A stretch of 64,000 nucleotides of DNA from WLMZ01 sp043753895. GTDB lineage: Bacteria; Actinomycetota; Acidimicrobiia; Acidimicrobiales; Ilumatobacteraceae. The position numbers and the translations under genes are program-made. Shown piece by piece: positions 33,274 through 42,757 of the stretch (its first letter is position 1; each line of letters begins with the position of its first letter). The notes under the pieces were generated by a model. It made no database searches. It was given only the letters and a program-made list of their open reading frames with translations, and was not told the origin of the DNA. The stretch spans positions 43,441 to 107,440 of the forward strand of contig JAYUWK010000073.1 in assembly GCA_043753895.1 (NCBI GenBank), read 5' to 3'.

Positions 33274-34662
33274 CTAGGGGCAGGTTACGCCTTTGGGCGG
33301 CACGATGCCCTTGACGATCTCGGTGGCCCCCGACGTGGGCAGGGTCGTGCCGGTGGGGACCGACGTGGTGGTCGATGTGGTCGTCGATGTGGTCGTCGTC
33401 GTCGTGACCGGGCTCGTGGCCGGACTCGTCGTCATGGGCGGCCCGAACGCGACCGTGGTCGGTGGCGCCGACGAGGTGGTCGTGGTGGTGCGGGGCACGC
33501 TGGTGGTGGTCGATTCGAAGACCTGGTCAGGTGCCGCGGCGAGTTGCGCCTGCCCTCGAAAGATCGACAGGATCGCCTTCATGTTGTCGCCATCGAGGTG
33601 AGGCTCGATGACCGCGTTGCCGTTGATCATCTTGCCCAGACCCTCCACTTGGTAGGTCTGCAGGGCGTCGGGGTTGAGGGTCTTGAGTACACCGGCGAAC
33701 TCGAGTTCTTTGGCAATGGTCAGATCGGGATCGACGACGACGTACTTCTGGGCCACATCGATGAGCGTGCGTGCTCTGGAGATATTGAAGGTGCCCTGCG
33801 ACAGCACCTTGGAGATGGTGCGGCGCAGGAAGTCCTGCTGGCGCGAGATGCGACCATAATCGCTGGCCGGATCTTCTTTCCACGTGTTGGACTTCGGATC
33901 AAGGTACTCGTAGTGACGACTGCGCACGTAGGCGAGACCGGACTCGCCAGTAAAGTTGAAACAGCCCGCCGTTGGTACATCGAGACGTGTGTGTGCATCG
34001 CGGGCCGAGAACTCGAAGGGCACCGAGACACCGCCGACAGAATCGACCAGAGACTTGAACGCACAGAAGTCGATCTGGATGTAGTGCTGGATGGCGATGC
34101 CGAAGTTGCTGTAGATGGTGTTGATCAGCTTCTGCGGATTGTTCTTGCTGTACGCACTGTTGATGCGGCTGTATCCATTGCTTCCGTCGATCTTGACCCA
34201 CAGATCTCGTGGAAACGACAAGATAGCGGCGCGGCTGGTGACCGGATCGACGCGCATGACCATGATCGTGTCGCTGCGAGCTCCCAACCCGCTGCGGTCA
34301 CCGAACGCCGCGTAGTACGGGGAATCTGGCGATACACATGCACCGTTGTCGGCGCCGGTGATGAGGAAGTTCTGTGCCTTAGGGTCGGCGTCAGGGAACG
34401 CCGCGGTTGTGGTCGTGCTCTGTTCGTTGGACGATTTCGGCGTGGAGATCGCGACGGCGGCCAAGGTTGACGTGGGGGCGTCGATGCGACTGGTCTTTTG
34501 CATACTGTTCACCACGCTCTGCCCGAAGACCAGCAGACCGGCCCCGAGGAAACAGGCGGTGATGATGATGATGTTGAGCGTGAGAACGACATACTGCGCG
34601 GCCGTACGGTGCTCAGAAGGCGCCAACGCCACACGCGTCTTCTTCGATGCCCGAATGCCCAT
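33274..34662 (-). CDS. LytR-CpsA-Psr (LCP) family cell-wall ligase, tandem paralogue
   Basis: 462 residues. Same layout as its neighbour: a basic cytoplasmic start, one membrane helix (YVVLTLNIIIITACFLGAGLLVFG), then an LCP domain with RSDTIMVMRVDP, LSFPRDLWVKI, VGGVSVPF and YVRSRHYEYLDP. The C-terminal 100 residues are a long Thr/Val/Pro low-complexity tail before the shared KGIVPPKGV ending. The tandem arrangement suggests duplication and possibly different glycopolymer substrates. It is divergent from mscS. Confidence 0.93.
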   Translation of the reverse strand: MGIRASKKTRVALAPSEHRTAAQYVVLTLNIIIITACFLGAGLLVFGQSVVNSMQKTSRIDAPTSTLAAVAISTPKSSNEQSTTTTAAFPDADPKAQNFLITGADNGACVSPDSPYYAAFGDRSGLGARSDTIMVMRVDPVTSRAAILSFPRDLWVKIDGSNGYSRINSAYSKNNPQKLINTIYSNFGIAIQHYIQIDFCAFKSLVDSVGGVSVPFEFSARDAHTRLDVPTAGCFNFTGESGLAYVRSRHYEYLDPKSNTWKEDPASDYGRISRQQDFLRRTISKVLSQGTFNISRARTLIDVAQKYVVVDPDLTIAKELEFAGVLKTLNPDALQTYQVEGLGKMINGNAVIEPHLDGDNMKAILSIFRGQAQLAAAPDQVFESTTTSVPRTTTTTSSAPPTTVAFGPPMTTSPATSPVTTTTTTSTTTSTTTSVPTGTTLPTSGATEIVKGIVPPKGVTCP

Positions 34663-34747
34663 GGAGTTGCAAGGTTACCGCTCGCTCGCAGCGTTGGGTA
34701 AGCGGCCTCCCCCGCCCGTGCGCGCGGTTGCGAGTAGCCTCATACCG

Positions 34748-35635
34748 ATGTTCGCGGAGAGTTCTCAACCGGAGTGGGTACAGAACCTCGAGAGATGGCA
34801 CCTGCTCACACCGCTTCGTATTCTCATCGTGCTGCTGCTGTCCTTGCTTGCGACGGTGCTGATCCGCAAACTTGTTGGTCGCGTCATGATTCGCATCTTC
34901 GACCGCACCACATCTGACAACGACCCGCGCGCTGAGGCACGTCGCCAAGCGCTCAGCACGTCGCTGCGGGCAGCACTGATCGGCATCATCTGGTCCACAG
35001 CGGTCATCACCGTAATCAGCCAGCTCGGCATAAACATCGGCGCGTTTGTTGCAGTTGCAACTGTCATTGGTGGTGCTATTGGTTTCGGCGCGCAGATGCT
35101 CATCCGCGATGTCATCGCTGGTTTCTTTGTGCTGGCAGACGATCAGTTCGGCGCGGGCGACGAGGTCGACCTCGGACATGCCCGGGGCACCGTCGAGCGA
35201 GTAACCTTGCGCACTGCCAGGGTACGAGACGGCGACGGCACAGTCTGGTACGTACCGCACGGCAACGTGTTGCGTGTCGGCAATGCATCCAAGTCGGCAA
35301 CCGGTCCGCTCGACATCGAGGTGGCGCGCAGTACGAACATTGCCGATCTCACCCTGGTGGTAGCCGATCTCTGCGCGACGTTGGTGGCGGATAGAGACGT
35401 TGCAGCGATGCTGGTTGGTGAGCCCAAGTCCGTTGGGGTGATGGACATACGCGACGATCGAATTCTGTATCGAGTGCGTGTTCCCACGCAGCCGGGTCGC
35501 ATCGACGAGGTCCGTCGAGCGTGGCGCCTACTCGTGCTGCAGGCCTTTCTCGATGGGCGTCTCGCTGCTCCATCCCCGGCGCCGAATGTTGTCGTGATGG
35601 ATCGCCACGACGGCGTACCCCGACCGACGATGTGA
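34748..35635 (+). CDS. mscS: Small-conductance mechanosensitive channel (MscS family)
   Basis: 295 residues from the ATG at 34748; the longer open frame upstream overlaps the LCP gene antisense and is rejected. Three hydrophobic segments (about 23-42, 75-95 and 98-117) end in the pore helix GGAIGFGAQMLIRDVIAGFFVLADDQFGAGDEV. This is followed by the beta domain with ARGTVERVTLRTARVRDGDGTVWYVPHG, the signature of MscS. It should open under membrane tension during osmotic downshock. Confidence 0.9.
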   Translation: MFAESSQPEWVQNLERWHLLTPLRILIVLLLSLLATVLIRKLVGRVMIRIFDRTTSDNDPRAEARRQALSTSLRAALIGIIWSTAVITVISQLGINIGAFVAVATVIGGAIGFGAQMLIRDVIAGFFVLADDQFGAGDEVDLGHARGTVERVTLRTARVRDGDGTVWYVPHGNVLRVGNASKSATGPLDIEVARSTNIADLTLVVADLCATLVADRDVAAMLVGEPKSVGVMDIRDDRILYRVRVPTQPGRIDEVRRAWRLLVLQAFLDGRLAAPSPAPNVVVMDRHDGVPRPTM

Positions 35636-35860
35636 TGTTGCGTGAGTCGTTGCACAAAGTGAGAACGACAAACGCCGCCCCCTGGCGACCTCGGCGGGAA
35701 GTGTGGTCGACAGACGACGGCGTAAGCCGGTAGGTGTTACCCGTGGCCAAGCTCCGTCGGGCGGGACAGCGGGACTGAGGAGCGGCTGGAGGGCAACACC
35801 GTTGTTCTTGGTTGTGGGCCCATCATGCCAGCGCCAATGTCACGGGCACGCGATGTGTGG
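35636..35860. other. Convergent intergenic region with a GNRA-capped hairpin
   Basis: The 225 bp between the mscS and valS stops contain no convincing ORF. At 35718-35729 a CGGC-GTAA-GCCG stem closes with a GNRA-type loop, and neighbouring GC-rich segments (about 35690-35800) could pair further. It does not match tRNA, SRP RNA, RNase P RNA or riboswitches that I can recall. It may be a structured RNA or a convergent terminator region. Confidence 0.3.
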
Positions 35861-38431
35861 TCAAACAGACGGCAAAGTTTCGCCCAGAGTGATGATGCAA
35901 CCCATTTCGGTGGCCGTCTCGATCACGAACTCGACGACCGAGCCGGCATCACTGATGTCGGATCGGCCGGCAACGATCGCGCTCTGGAGGCTGGCAGGCG
36001 CAGTGACGACCAACCGTTCCACGCTGGCGCGTTGGCTCACTTTGGCCTCGGTCTTGGCGCGACGAACCAGGGCCATGACCTCGCAGACCACGTCGAGAAG
36101 GACGGGGTCGCCTGCCGTGTGGGTGCCCTGCGCCAGTTCGGCGACGGCTGGCCACGATGCGCGATGGATCGAGCCGATCTGCCACCAGTTCCACACTTCT
36201 TCTGTGGTGAACGGGATGAACGGCGCGAACAGACGCTGGATCGCACTGAGCGCTGTGCGCAGAGATGATCGCGCGCTGGCAGCGGCCGCCTCCCCGTGGG
36301 TGCCGTAGGCGCGGCTCTTGACCAGTTCGACGTAATCATCGCAGAACCACCAGAAGAAGGCTTCTGTCCGTTCGAGCGAGCGGGCATAGTCGAATCCGTC
36401 GAATGCAGTGCTGCATTCGCTGACGACCGCGGCGAGCTTGGCGAGCATCGAGGTATCAACAGGATCGGTTGCAGCGGCATCGGCGGCCGGCGTGCCGAAG
36501 GTGAGCACGAACTTGCTCACGTTGAGCAACTTCATCGCCAGTTTGCGACCGACCTTCATCTGGTCCTCGGTCATCGCAGTGTCCACGCCGGGGCGAGCCG
36601 ACGCGGACCAGTAACGGACGGCGTCGGTGCTGTATTGATCGAGTAGCGCTGTCGGCGTGACCACGTTGCCTTTCGACTTCGACATCTTCTTGCGATCGGG
36701 ATCGAGGATCCAGCCGCTGATGGCCGCATTGCGCCACGGCGCCGTTGCGTGTTCCCAGTGGGCGCGAACGACGCTGGCGAACAGCCAGGTACGAATGATG
36801 TCGTGGGCCTGCGGGCGCATGTCCATCGGGTAGACGCGTGCGAACAGATCGGGGTCGTCTTCCCAGCGGCCGGCGATCTCGGGCGTGAGCGACGACGTGG
36901 CCCAGGTGTCCATCACGTCGGGGTCACCCATGAACCCGCCGGGCAGATTGCGCTGATCGTTGGTGTAACCATCAGGACAATCGGTGGAGGGATCCACCGG
37001 TAGTCGCGACTCGGGCGGGACCAACGGCTGGTCGTAGTTGGGGTTGCCCTCGGTGTCGAGGGCGTACCACACCGGCACCGGCACGCCGAAGAAGCGTTGA
37101 CGGCTGATCAACCAATCGCCGTTGAGGCCCTCGACCCAGTTGGTGTAACGGTGCTGCATGTGCGGCGGATGCCAGGTGATTTCGCCACCGCGGGCCACGA
37201 GCGCCGAGCGCAGGTCGGCCTCGCGTCCGCCGTTGCGGATGTACCACTGGCGACTCGACACGATCTCGAGCGGGCGGTCACCGCGCTCGTAGAACTTCAC
37301 CGGGTGCATGATCGGACGTGGCTCGCCGATCAGTTCGCCCGACTCGCGCAGCATCTCGACCGTCTGCTTGTGGGCCTGTTTGGTGCTGCGGCCGACGAGC
37401 TGCGTGTAGTTCTCGTTGCCGGTTGGGTCGGTGATCCACGCGGTGTCGCTGATGAACCGTCCATCGCGACCGACAACGGCTCGCGTGGGCAGGTCGAGTT
37501 CGCGCCACCACGTGACGTCGGTGGTGTCACCGAACGTGCAGATCATCGCGATGCCGGTGCCCTTGTCAGGGTCGGCGAGCGGGTGTGCGAGCACCGGCAC
37601 CTCGACACCGAACAACGGGGTCGTGACCGTGACCGTGCCGAATAGCGCCTGATAGCGCTCATCGGAAGGATGCGCAACGAGTGCGACGCATGCCGGCAGC
37701 AACTCGGGTCGGGTGGTGTCGATGATGATGTCGCCGCCGCCATCGGTGCGATGGAACGCAATGTGGTGGTGGGCCCCGGGAGTCTCGCGGTCTTCCATTT
37801 CCGCCTGCGCGACCGCGGTCTTGTAGTCCACGTCCCACAGGGTGGGCGCGTCGTGCGTATAGGCCTCGCCGCGCTGCAGGTTGCGCAAAAAGGCGCGCTG
37901 GCTCGCCCGACGCGAGTGATCGTCGATGGTTGTGTAGAGCAGCGACCAGTCGTACGACAGACCGAGGCGACGGAGCACATCTTCGAAGATCTGCTCGTCA
38001 TGCGCGGTGAGTTCCTCGCAGAGTTCGATGAAATTGGGACGTGAGATCGCGATGGCCTGGTGATCCTTCGGCGGGTCGCCACGGAACGGCGGCTCGAAGC
38101 CCGCCTGATACGCAACAGTGGGGTCGCAGCGGACACCGAAGTAGTTCTGCACGCGTCGTTCCGTGGCCAGGCCGTTGTCGTCCCAACCAATGGGGTAGAA
38201 CACGCTCTTGCCGGTCATGCGCTGATAGCGAGCGATGGTGTCGGTGTGGGTGTAGCTGAACACGTGGCCGATGTGCAGCGAGCCGCTCACCGTCGGCGGC
38301 GGCGTGTCGATGGCGAATACCTGATCCCGGGTGGCAGTGCGGTCGAAGCGGTAGGTGCCATCGGCATCCCACTGCTGGCTCCAACGGGCCTCGATGCCAT
38401 CGAGCGATGGCTTGTCCGGAATCGTGGTCAT
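35861..38431 (-). CDS. valS: Valyl-tRNA synthetase
   Basis: 856 residues. Class I synthetase: the HIGH motif is in GSLHIGHVFSYTHTD near residue 50, and KMSKS in DPDRKKMSKSKGNVVTP. IGWDDNGLATERRVQNYFGVRCDP is typical of the ValRS form found in many actinobacteria, which lacks the long C-terminal coiled coil of the E. coli enzyme. The editing (CP1) domain lies between. It charges tRNA-Val and removes mischarged threonine. Its start is 43 bp from the precorrin-2 dehydrogenase stop on the same strand. Confidence 0.97.
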   Translation of the reverse strand: MTTIPDKPSLDGIEARWSQQWDADGTYRFDRTATRDQVFAIDTPPPTVSGSLHIGHVFSYTHTDTIARYQRMTGKSVFYPIGWDDNGLATERRVQNYFGVRCDPTVAYQAGFEPPFRGDPPKDHQAIAISRPNFIELCEELTAHDEQIFEDVLRRLGLSYDWSLLYTTIDDHSRRASQRAFLRNLQRGEAYTHDAPTLWDVDYKTAVAQAEMEDRETPGAHHHIAFHRTDGGGDIIIDTTRPELLPACVALVAHPSDERYQALFGTVTVTTPLFGVEVPVLAHPLADPDKGTGIAMICTFGDTTDVTWWRELDLPTRAVVGRDGRFISDTAWITDPTGNENYTQLVGRSTKQAHKQTVEMLRESGELIGEPRPIMHPVKFYERGDRPLEIVSSRQWYIRNGGREADLRSALVARGGEITWHPPHMQHRYTNWVEGLNGDWLISRQRFFGVPVPVWYALDTEGNPNYDQPLVPPESRLPVDPSTDCPDGYTNDQRNLPGGFMGDPDVMDTWATSSLTPEIAGRWEDDPDLFARVYPMDMRPQAHDIIRTWLFASVVRAHWEHATAPWRNAAISGWILDPDRKKMSKSKGNVVTPTALLDQYSTDAVRYWSASARPGVDTAMTEDQMKVGRKLAMKLLNVSKFVLTFGTPAADAAATDPVDTSMLAKLAAVVSECSTAFDGFDYARSLERTEAFFWWFCDDYVELVKSRAYGTHGEAAAASARSSLRTALSAIQRLFAPFIPFTTEEVWNWWQIGSIHRASWPAVAELAQGTHTAGDPVLLDVVCEVMALVRRAKTEAKVSQRASVERLVVTAPASLQSAIVAGRSDISDAGSVVEFVIETATEMGCIITLGETLPSV

Positions 38432-38474
38432 AGGCCAGCAAGGCTACCGACCCAGCCGCGCTTGAGTCCGACTG

Positions 38475-39044
38475 TTATCGACCCGGATCGCCGTTCAGGG
38501 CCTGCGTGACCCGGTCGGTCCAGTCGATGTCCTCGGTGCTGGCGCCGGCAGCTTTGATTTCGTTGCGTTGGCGCGACAACTCCACCGCAGCGGCCTCCAC
38601 CAACGGCGTGAGTTCGCGGGCGGCGATGTCGGTACGCAGGCGACTCGCGAGCGCGGGACTGGCGCCACCGGTGCTGATGGCCATCGTGACGAGCCCGCGA
38701 CGCGCGACGGCTGGGAGGATGAACGAACAATTCGTGGGATCGTCGGCACTGTTCACCCACACACCGGCGCCACGTGCGTCGGCGGCCACCTGGGCGTTGA
38801 CGGCCGCATCGCTGGTGGCCGTCATCACGAGTTGGTAATCGGCTGATTCGCCCAGTCGGTACGGCCGACGTTCCACCTCGGCAGCGAGTGCGACGAGGTC
38901 GTCGCGTACCTCGGGGGCGACCACGGTGATGTGCGCGCCGGCTGCGGCCAGGCCGCCCGCCTTGCGGAATGCGATCAGGCCACCGCCCACGAGCAGTACC
39001 CTGATGCCCGACAGATCGAGAAAGACCGGATAGCTGAACGCCAT
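38475..39044 (-). CDS. Precorrin-2 dehydrogenase / sirohydrochlorin ferrochelatase (CysG N-terminal type)
   Basis: 189 residues. FLDLSGIRVLLVGGGLIAFRKAGGLAAAGAHITVVAPE is the NAD-binding start typical of Met8/CysG-N/SirC. WVNSADDPTNCSFILPAVARRG holds the conserved Asp-Asp and Asn-Cys segments near the active site. It oxidises precorrin-2 to sirohydrochlorin and may insert iron to make siroheme for sulfite or nitrite reductase. The methyltransferase half of CysG is a separate gene at 41981, so the bifunctional enzyme is split here. The gene is divergent from cysH. Confidence 0.9.
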   Translation of the reverse strand: MAFSYPVFLDLSGIRVLLVGGGLIAFRKAGGLAAAGAHITVVAPEVRDDLVALAAEVERRPYRLGESADYQLVMTATSDAAVNAQVAADARGAGVWVNSADDPTNCSFILPAVARRGLVTMAISTGGASPALASRLRTDIAARELTPLVEAAAVELSRQRNEIKAAGASTEDIDWTDRVTQALNGDPGR

Positions 39045-39117
39045 GGTGTGAAGCTACCACGGTGTAATTCACCTAAACCCGATCAGTTTTGTCGTGATTC
39101 GTGATAGAACATTCGAC

Positions 39118-39770
39118 ATGTCGTTGACAATGTTCCCAGCCACACTCGAGGCGGGGCATCCGGGCGATACGCTGCGTTGGGCGGCTAACACGTACGGCAC
39201 CACCGAGCTGGTGGTGCCGGCGAGCTTCGAGGACTCCGTGCTCGTCCATGTCGCAGCCACGGCGGTTCCTGGAATCGACATCGTGCTGCTCGATACGCAG
39301 TATCTCTTCGCCGAAACGAAGTGGTTGGTCGGCCAACTCACAAGCGGCTCGATCTCAACCTGCGCGTTGTGCACCCGCTGCCCCACGTGCAACCAGACAA
39401 CCTGTGGAAGAGCGATGTCGAAGGGTGCTGCGCCATTCGCAAGGTCGAGCCGCTCAATCGCGCCATCAGTGGCAAGGCGGTGTGGATCACCGGGGTTCGC
39501 CGGGTCGATGGTCTAACCCGTGCAAACACGCCGATCGTGAGCTTCGACATCAGCCGCAGTGTGGTGAAGATCAACCCGCTCGCGGGTTTCAGCGACGATG
39601 ACATGTTTTTGTACGCCCAGTTGCACGACCTGCCCGCGAATCCGCTCACCGAGCGCGGCTACCCCTCGATCGGCTGTTGGCCGTGCACTCGCCCGGTCGC
39701 GCCCGGAGAGGATCGGCGCGGCGGGCGCTGGGCAGGCAACGCCAAGACGGAATGTGGGTTGCACGTATGA
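39118..39770 (+). pseudogene. cysH: Assimilatory APS/PAPS reductase CysH, split by a frameshift
   Basis: Two frames together give one protein of about 217 residues. The first, from ATG 39118, reads ...LLDTQYLFAETKWLVGQL and then goes out of frame near 39340. The second resumes with KRLDLNLRVVHPLPHVQPDN and continues through the CC in EGCCAIRK, the CxxC in IGCWPCTRP and the terminal ECGLHV. CC plus CxxC indicate a 4Fe-4S APS reductase, and the final Cys is catalytic. Reading CTCACC instead of CTCAC restores the frame, so one C is missing. The stop overlaps cysD by 4 bp. It is either a true null or an assembly error. Confidence 0.85.
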
Positions 39771-40704
39771 GTGCTTCTGCGCTTCCCACTCACGCAATCT
39801 CGCCGAGGGCATCTGCGCACCTCGATGCGCTCACCGATGAGGCGATCACGATCATCCGCGAGGTCGCAGCCGAGTGCGAGAACCCGGTGCTGCTGTTCAG
39901 CGGCGGCAAGGACTCGGCGGTGCTGTTGCACCTCGCAGTGCTGGCGTTCGCTCCCGCGCGCCTGCCGTTCCCGGTGATGCACGTGGACACGGGGCACAAC
40001 TTCGACGAGGTCATCGAGTACCGCGATCGGTTCGTGCGCGACCTCGATGCGCGTCTGGTGATCGCCAGTGTGCAGCAGTCCATCGACAGTGGCCGCGTTG
40101 TCGAGGACACAGGCCCGCGGGCGAGCCGCAACCGGCTGCAATCTGTGACACTGCTCGATGCGATGGCCGAGCACGGTTTCGACGTGGCCTTCGGCGGCGG
40201 ACGGCGCGACGAGGTGAAGGCCCGCGCCAAGGAACGCATCCTCAGCTTCCGCGACCGCCAGGGTCGTTGGGATCCGCGTCAACAGCGACCCGAGCCGTGG
40301 GACGTGCTCAACGCACGCATCGCAAGGGCGAACACCTGCGTGCGTTCCCGTTGTCGAACTGGACCGAGCTCGATATCTGGAACTACATCGCTGCCCACGA
40401 ACTGCCGCTTCCAACCATCTACTACACCCACACGCGCACCGTGGTGGAACGCGACGGCATGCTGTTGTCGGTCGGCGGGCCGGTGGTGGTCGAACCGGGC
40501 GAGGTTCCGTACGAAGCCGTGGTGCGGTACCGCACAGTAGGCGACGCAAGCAGCACGGGCGCGGTGGAGTCCACGGCGGCGAGTGTGTGGGACGTGATTG
40601 CCGAAGTGGCTGCGGCGCGCATCACCGAACGCGGGGCCACCCGCGCCGACGACACGTTCAGCGAATCCGCCATGGAGGACCGCAAGCGAGAGGGATATTT
40701 CTGA
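39767..40704 (+). pseudogene. cysD: Sulfate adenylyltransferase small subunit CysD, split by a frameshift
   Basis: The ATG at 39767 overlaps the cysH stop. The frame runs through the PP-loop LLFSGGKDSAV, HVDTGHNFDEVIEYRD and GGGRRDEVKARAKER to WDVLNARI near 40320. It then breaks; the correct continuation GEHLRAFPLSNWTELDIWNYIA lies in another frame and runs to the normal C terminus EDRKREGYF at 40704. Adding one C (ATCCGC for ATCGC) restores a 312-residue protein. CysD makes APS from ATP and sulfate with the GTPase CysN, whose gene starts in the overlap TGATG. CysN is intact, which argues for a recent or artefactual break. Confidence 0.85.
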
Positions 40705-41984
40705 TGAGCAACACTGCGATCGCCCAACGTGGCACGCTGCGCATTGCTACGGCCGGATCGGTGGACGACGGCAAGAGCACACTCATTGGCCGACTGCTGC
40801 ACGACACCAAGACGGTGTTCGAAGACCAATTGGCCGCCGTGGTCAAGGCCAGCCGCCGCTATGGCGATGGTGAGACCAACCTCGCATTGCTCACCGATGG
40901 CCTCCGCGCCGAGCGCGAACAGGGCATCACAATCGACGTTGCCCATCGCTACTTCGCCACACCGGAGCGAAGCTTCATCGTTGCCGACACGCCCGGGCAC
41001 GCGCAGTACACGCGCAACATGGTGACCGGTGCCTCGAATGCCGATGTCGCGATCGTGCTCGTCGATGCACGACACGGAGTGCTCGAACAGACCCGTCGAC
41101 ATGCCTTCATCGCGACGCTGCTCGGCGTGAAGTCGATCGTGGTTGCGGTGAACAAGATGGACCTCATCAACTGGGACGAAGCCGAGTTCGAGTGCATCGC
41201 GAAGGAAGTCAGCGAGTACGTGCAGGCGCTTCCGACGCCGGTTCCTGTGGTGGCTATCCCGATGTCGGCACTGCTCGGCGACAACGTCGTCGATCCTTCC
41301 GCGAACACCCCGTGGTACGAGGGGCCGCCGCTACTGGAGTGGCTCGAGCAGTTCGATGCACATCCTCGTCGAGAGCTCGGTGGGCGCCTGCACGTGCAGC
41401 GTGTCATCCGTCCCCAGGGCGGCGACTACGCCGACTTCCGCGGCTACGCCGGCGTTGTCAATGGTGGCGGGTTTGGCGTTGGTGATGCCGTCACTGTGTT
41501 GCCAGGCGGTGCCACCAGCACGGTCGCGGCGTTGCATCGGGCTGGCAAGTCAGTCGATGCAGCTGACACGGGTCATGCCGTGGTGATCGAGTTGTCCAGC
41601 AAGGTCGATGTCTCGCGTGGTGATGTGCTCGTGGTCGATTCCGGGCGCGTCGCCCCGAGCGTGGGAGAGACCGTCGAGGCCGACATCTGCTGGATGGTTG
41701 ACCAGCCTCTCGTGGTGGGCAGCCGTTGGTGGTTCAAGCACGGCAGCCGCACCGGACGCGCTACTGTCACCGCCATCGACTATCACCACGATCTTGCATC
41801 GCTGGATCAAGAGCCCACCCACGAACTCACGCTCAATGCGCTCGGGCACGTGCGCCTGTTGCTGAGCGAACCCATCGTTGCGGATCGCTATGTCGACAAT
41901 CCTGTCGGCGGTCGCATGATCCTCATCGATGAAGCCACCAACTCCACTGCCGGCGCAGCGATGATCACATCGGTGATGCCGTGA
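40704..41984 (+). CDS. cysN: Sulfate adenylyltransferase large subunit, GTPase CysN
   Basis: 426 residues from the ATG at 40704, overlapping the cysD stop by one base. AGSVDDGKSTLIGRLL is G1, DTPGHAQYTRNM is G3 and NKMD is G4, followed by EF-Tu-like beta-barrel domains. GTP hydrolysis drives sulfate adenylylation by CysD. There is no APS kinase (CysC) extension, consistent with an APS-reducing rather than PAPS-reducing route. The stop overlaps the downstream methyltransferase start (GTGA). Confidence 0.95.
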   Translation: MSNTAIAQRGTLRIATAGSVDDGKSTLIGRLLHDTKTVFEDQLAAVVKASRRYGDGETNLALLTDGLRAEREQGITIDVAHRYFATPERSFIVADTPGHAQYTRNMVTGASNADVAIVLVDARHGVLEQTRRHAFIATLLGVKSIVVAVNKMDLINWDEAEFECIAKEVSEYVQALPTPVPVVAIPMSALLGDNVVDPSANTPWYEGPPLLEWLEQFDAHPRRELGGRLHVQRVIRPQGGDYADFRGYAGVVNGGGFGVGDAVTVLPGGATSTVAALHRAGKSVDAADTGHAVVIELSSKVDVSRGDVLVVDSGRVAPSVGETVEADICWMVDQPLVVGSRWWFKHGSRTGRATVTAIDYHHDLASLDQEPTHELTLNALGHVRLLLSEPIVADRYVDNPVGGRMILIDEATNSTAGAAMITSVMP

Positions 41985-42757
41985 CCGAACCCGTCACGGG
42001 TACGGAAGCGGTTCGTCCGCTCGGTCGGGTGTCGCTCGTGGGCGCTGGCCCCGGTGATGCCGAACTGCTCACGCTGAAAGCGGCGCGGCTCTTGGCCGAG
42101 GCCGACGTTGTGGTGTACGACGCGCTCGTCAGTAGCGATGTGTTGGCACTCGTGTCGCCGCGCGCCGAGCTCATCGATGTCGGCAAGCGGCCTGGGCAGA
42201 GCATCGCTCAGGATCTCATCAACGTGCTGCTCGTGCGCCTGGCTCACGAGGGTCGGCGCGTGGTGCGGCTCAAGGGCGGCGATCCGTTCGTGTTCGGTCG
42301 TGGAGGTGAGGAAGCGGTTGCGTTGGCAGCCGAGGGCATTGCCTGCGACATCGTGCCGGGCATCACCTCTGCCGTTGCCGCCCCCGCCGCTGCGGGCATT
42401 CCCGTCACGCACCGTTCGTTGGCTGCGATGTTCACTGTGGTCACCGGGCACCGCCAACATGGCGAGAATCCCGTGAACTGGGCTGCCTTGGCGCAAGCCG
42501 GCGGCACCATCGTGGTGCTGATGGGCGTTGCCGAGCGCGGCGTGATCGCAGCCGCGCTGATGGCGGGTGGCATGCCGCCCGACACACCGGTCGCAGCAAT
42601 CCGCCGGGCCACGACCAGCGAGCAGGTGGTGGGTCGCTGCCGTATCGACCAACTCGCTGACCTCGCCGTCGAGTCTCCGGCGACCTTGGTCATCGGCGCC
42701 GTTGCTGCGTTAAACGTCTGTGAGGTCGTGGCGAGCGCCGCCTACGCTGTCGGGTGA
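41981..42757 (+). CDS. cobA: Uroporphyrinogen-III C-methyltransferase (SUMT)
   Basis: 258 residues with a GTG start overlapping the cysN stop. VSLVGAGPGDAELLTLKAARLL is the SAM-binding N terminus of tetrapyrrole methylases. VVYDALVS, RLKGGDPFVFGRGGEE and GITSAVAAPAAAGIPVTHR are SUMT hallmarks. It converts uroporphyrinogen III to precorrin-2, feeding siroheme (with the gene at 38475) and possibly cobalamin. Its place in the cys operon points to siroheme for sulfite reductase, which is not in the window. Confidence 0.95.
   Translation: MTEPVTGTEAVRPLGRVSLVGAGPGDAELLTLKAARLLAEADVVVYDALVSSDVLALVSPRAELIDVGKRPGQSIAQDLINVLLVRLAHEGRRVVRLKGGDPFVFGRGGEEAVALAAEGIACDIVPGITSAVAAPAAAGIPVTHRSLAAMFTVVTGHRQHGENPVNWAALAQAGGTIVVLMGVAERGVIAAALMAGGMPPDTPVAAIRRATTSEQVVGRCRIDQLADLAVESPATLVIGAVAALNVCEVVASAAYAVG

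Noticed and set aside
32413..34470. A 685-codon plus-strand open frame opposite the two LCP genes
   Set aside because: It is antisense to two clear LCP proteins with membrane helices and family motifs, spans both of them, and has no domain of its own. Long antisense frames are expected at high GC.
39330..40330. Programmed ribosomal frameshifting in cysH and cysD
   Set aside because: No slippery heptamer or downstream pseudoknot is apparent at either site, and the two sites have unrelated sequence. A lost base in a C pair explains both.
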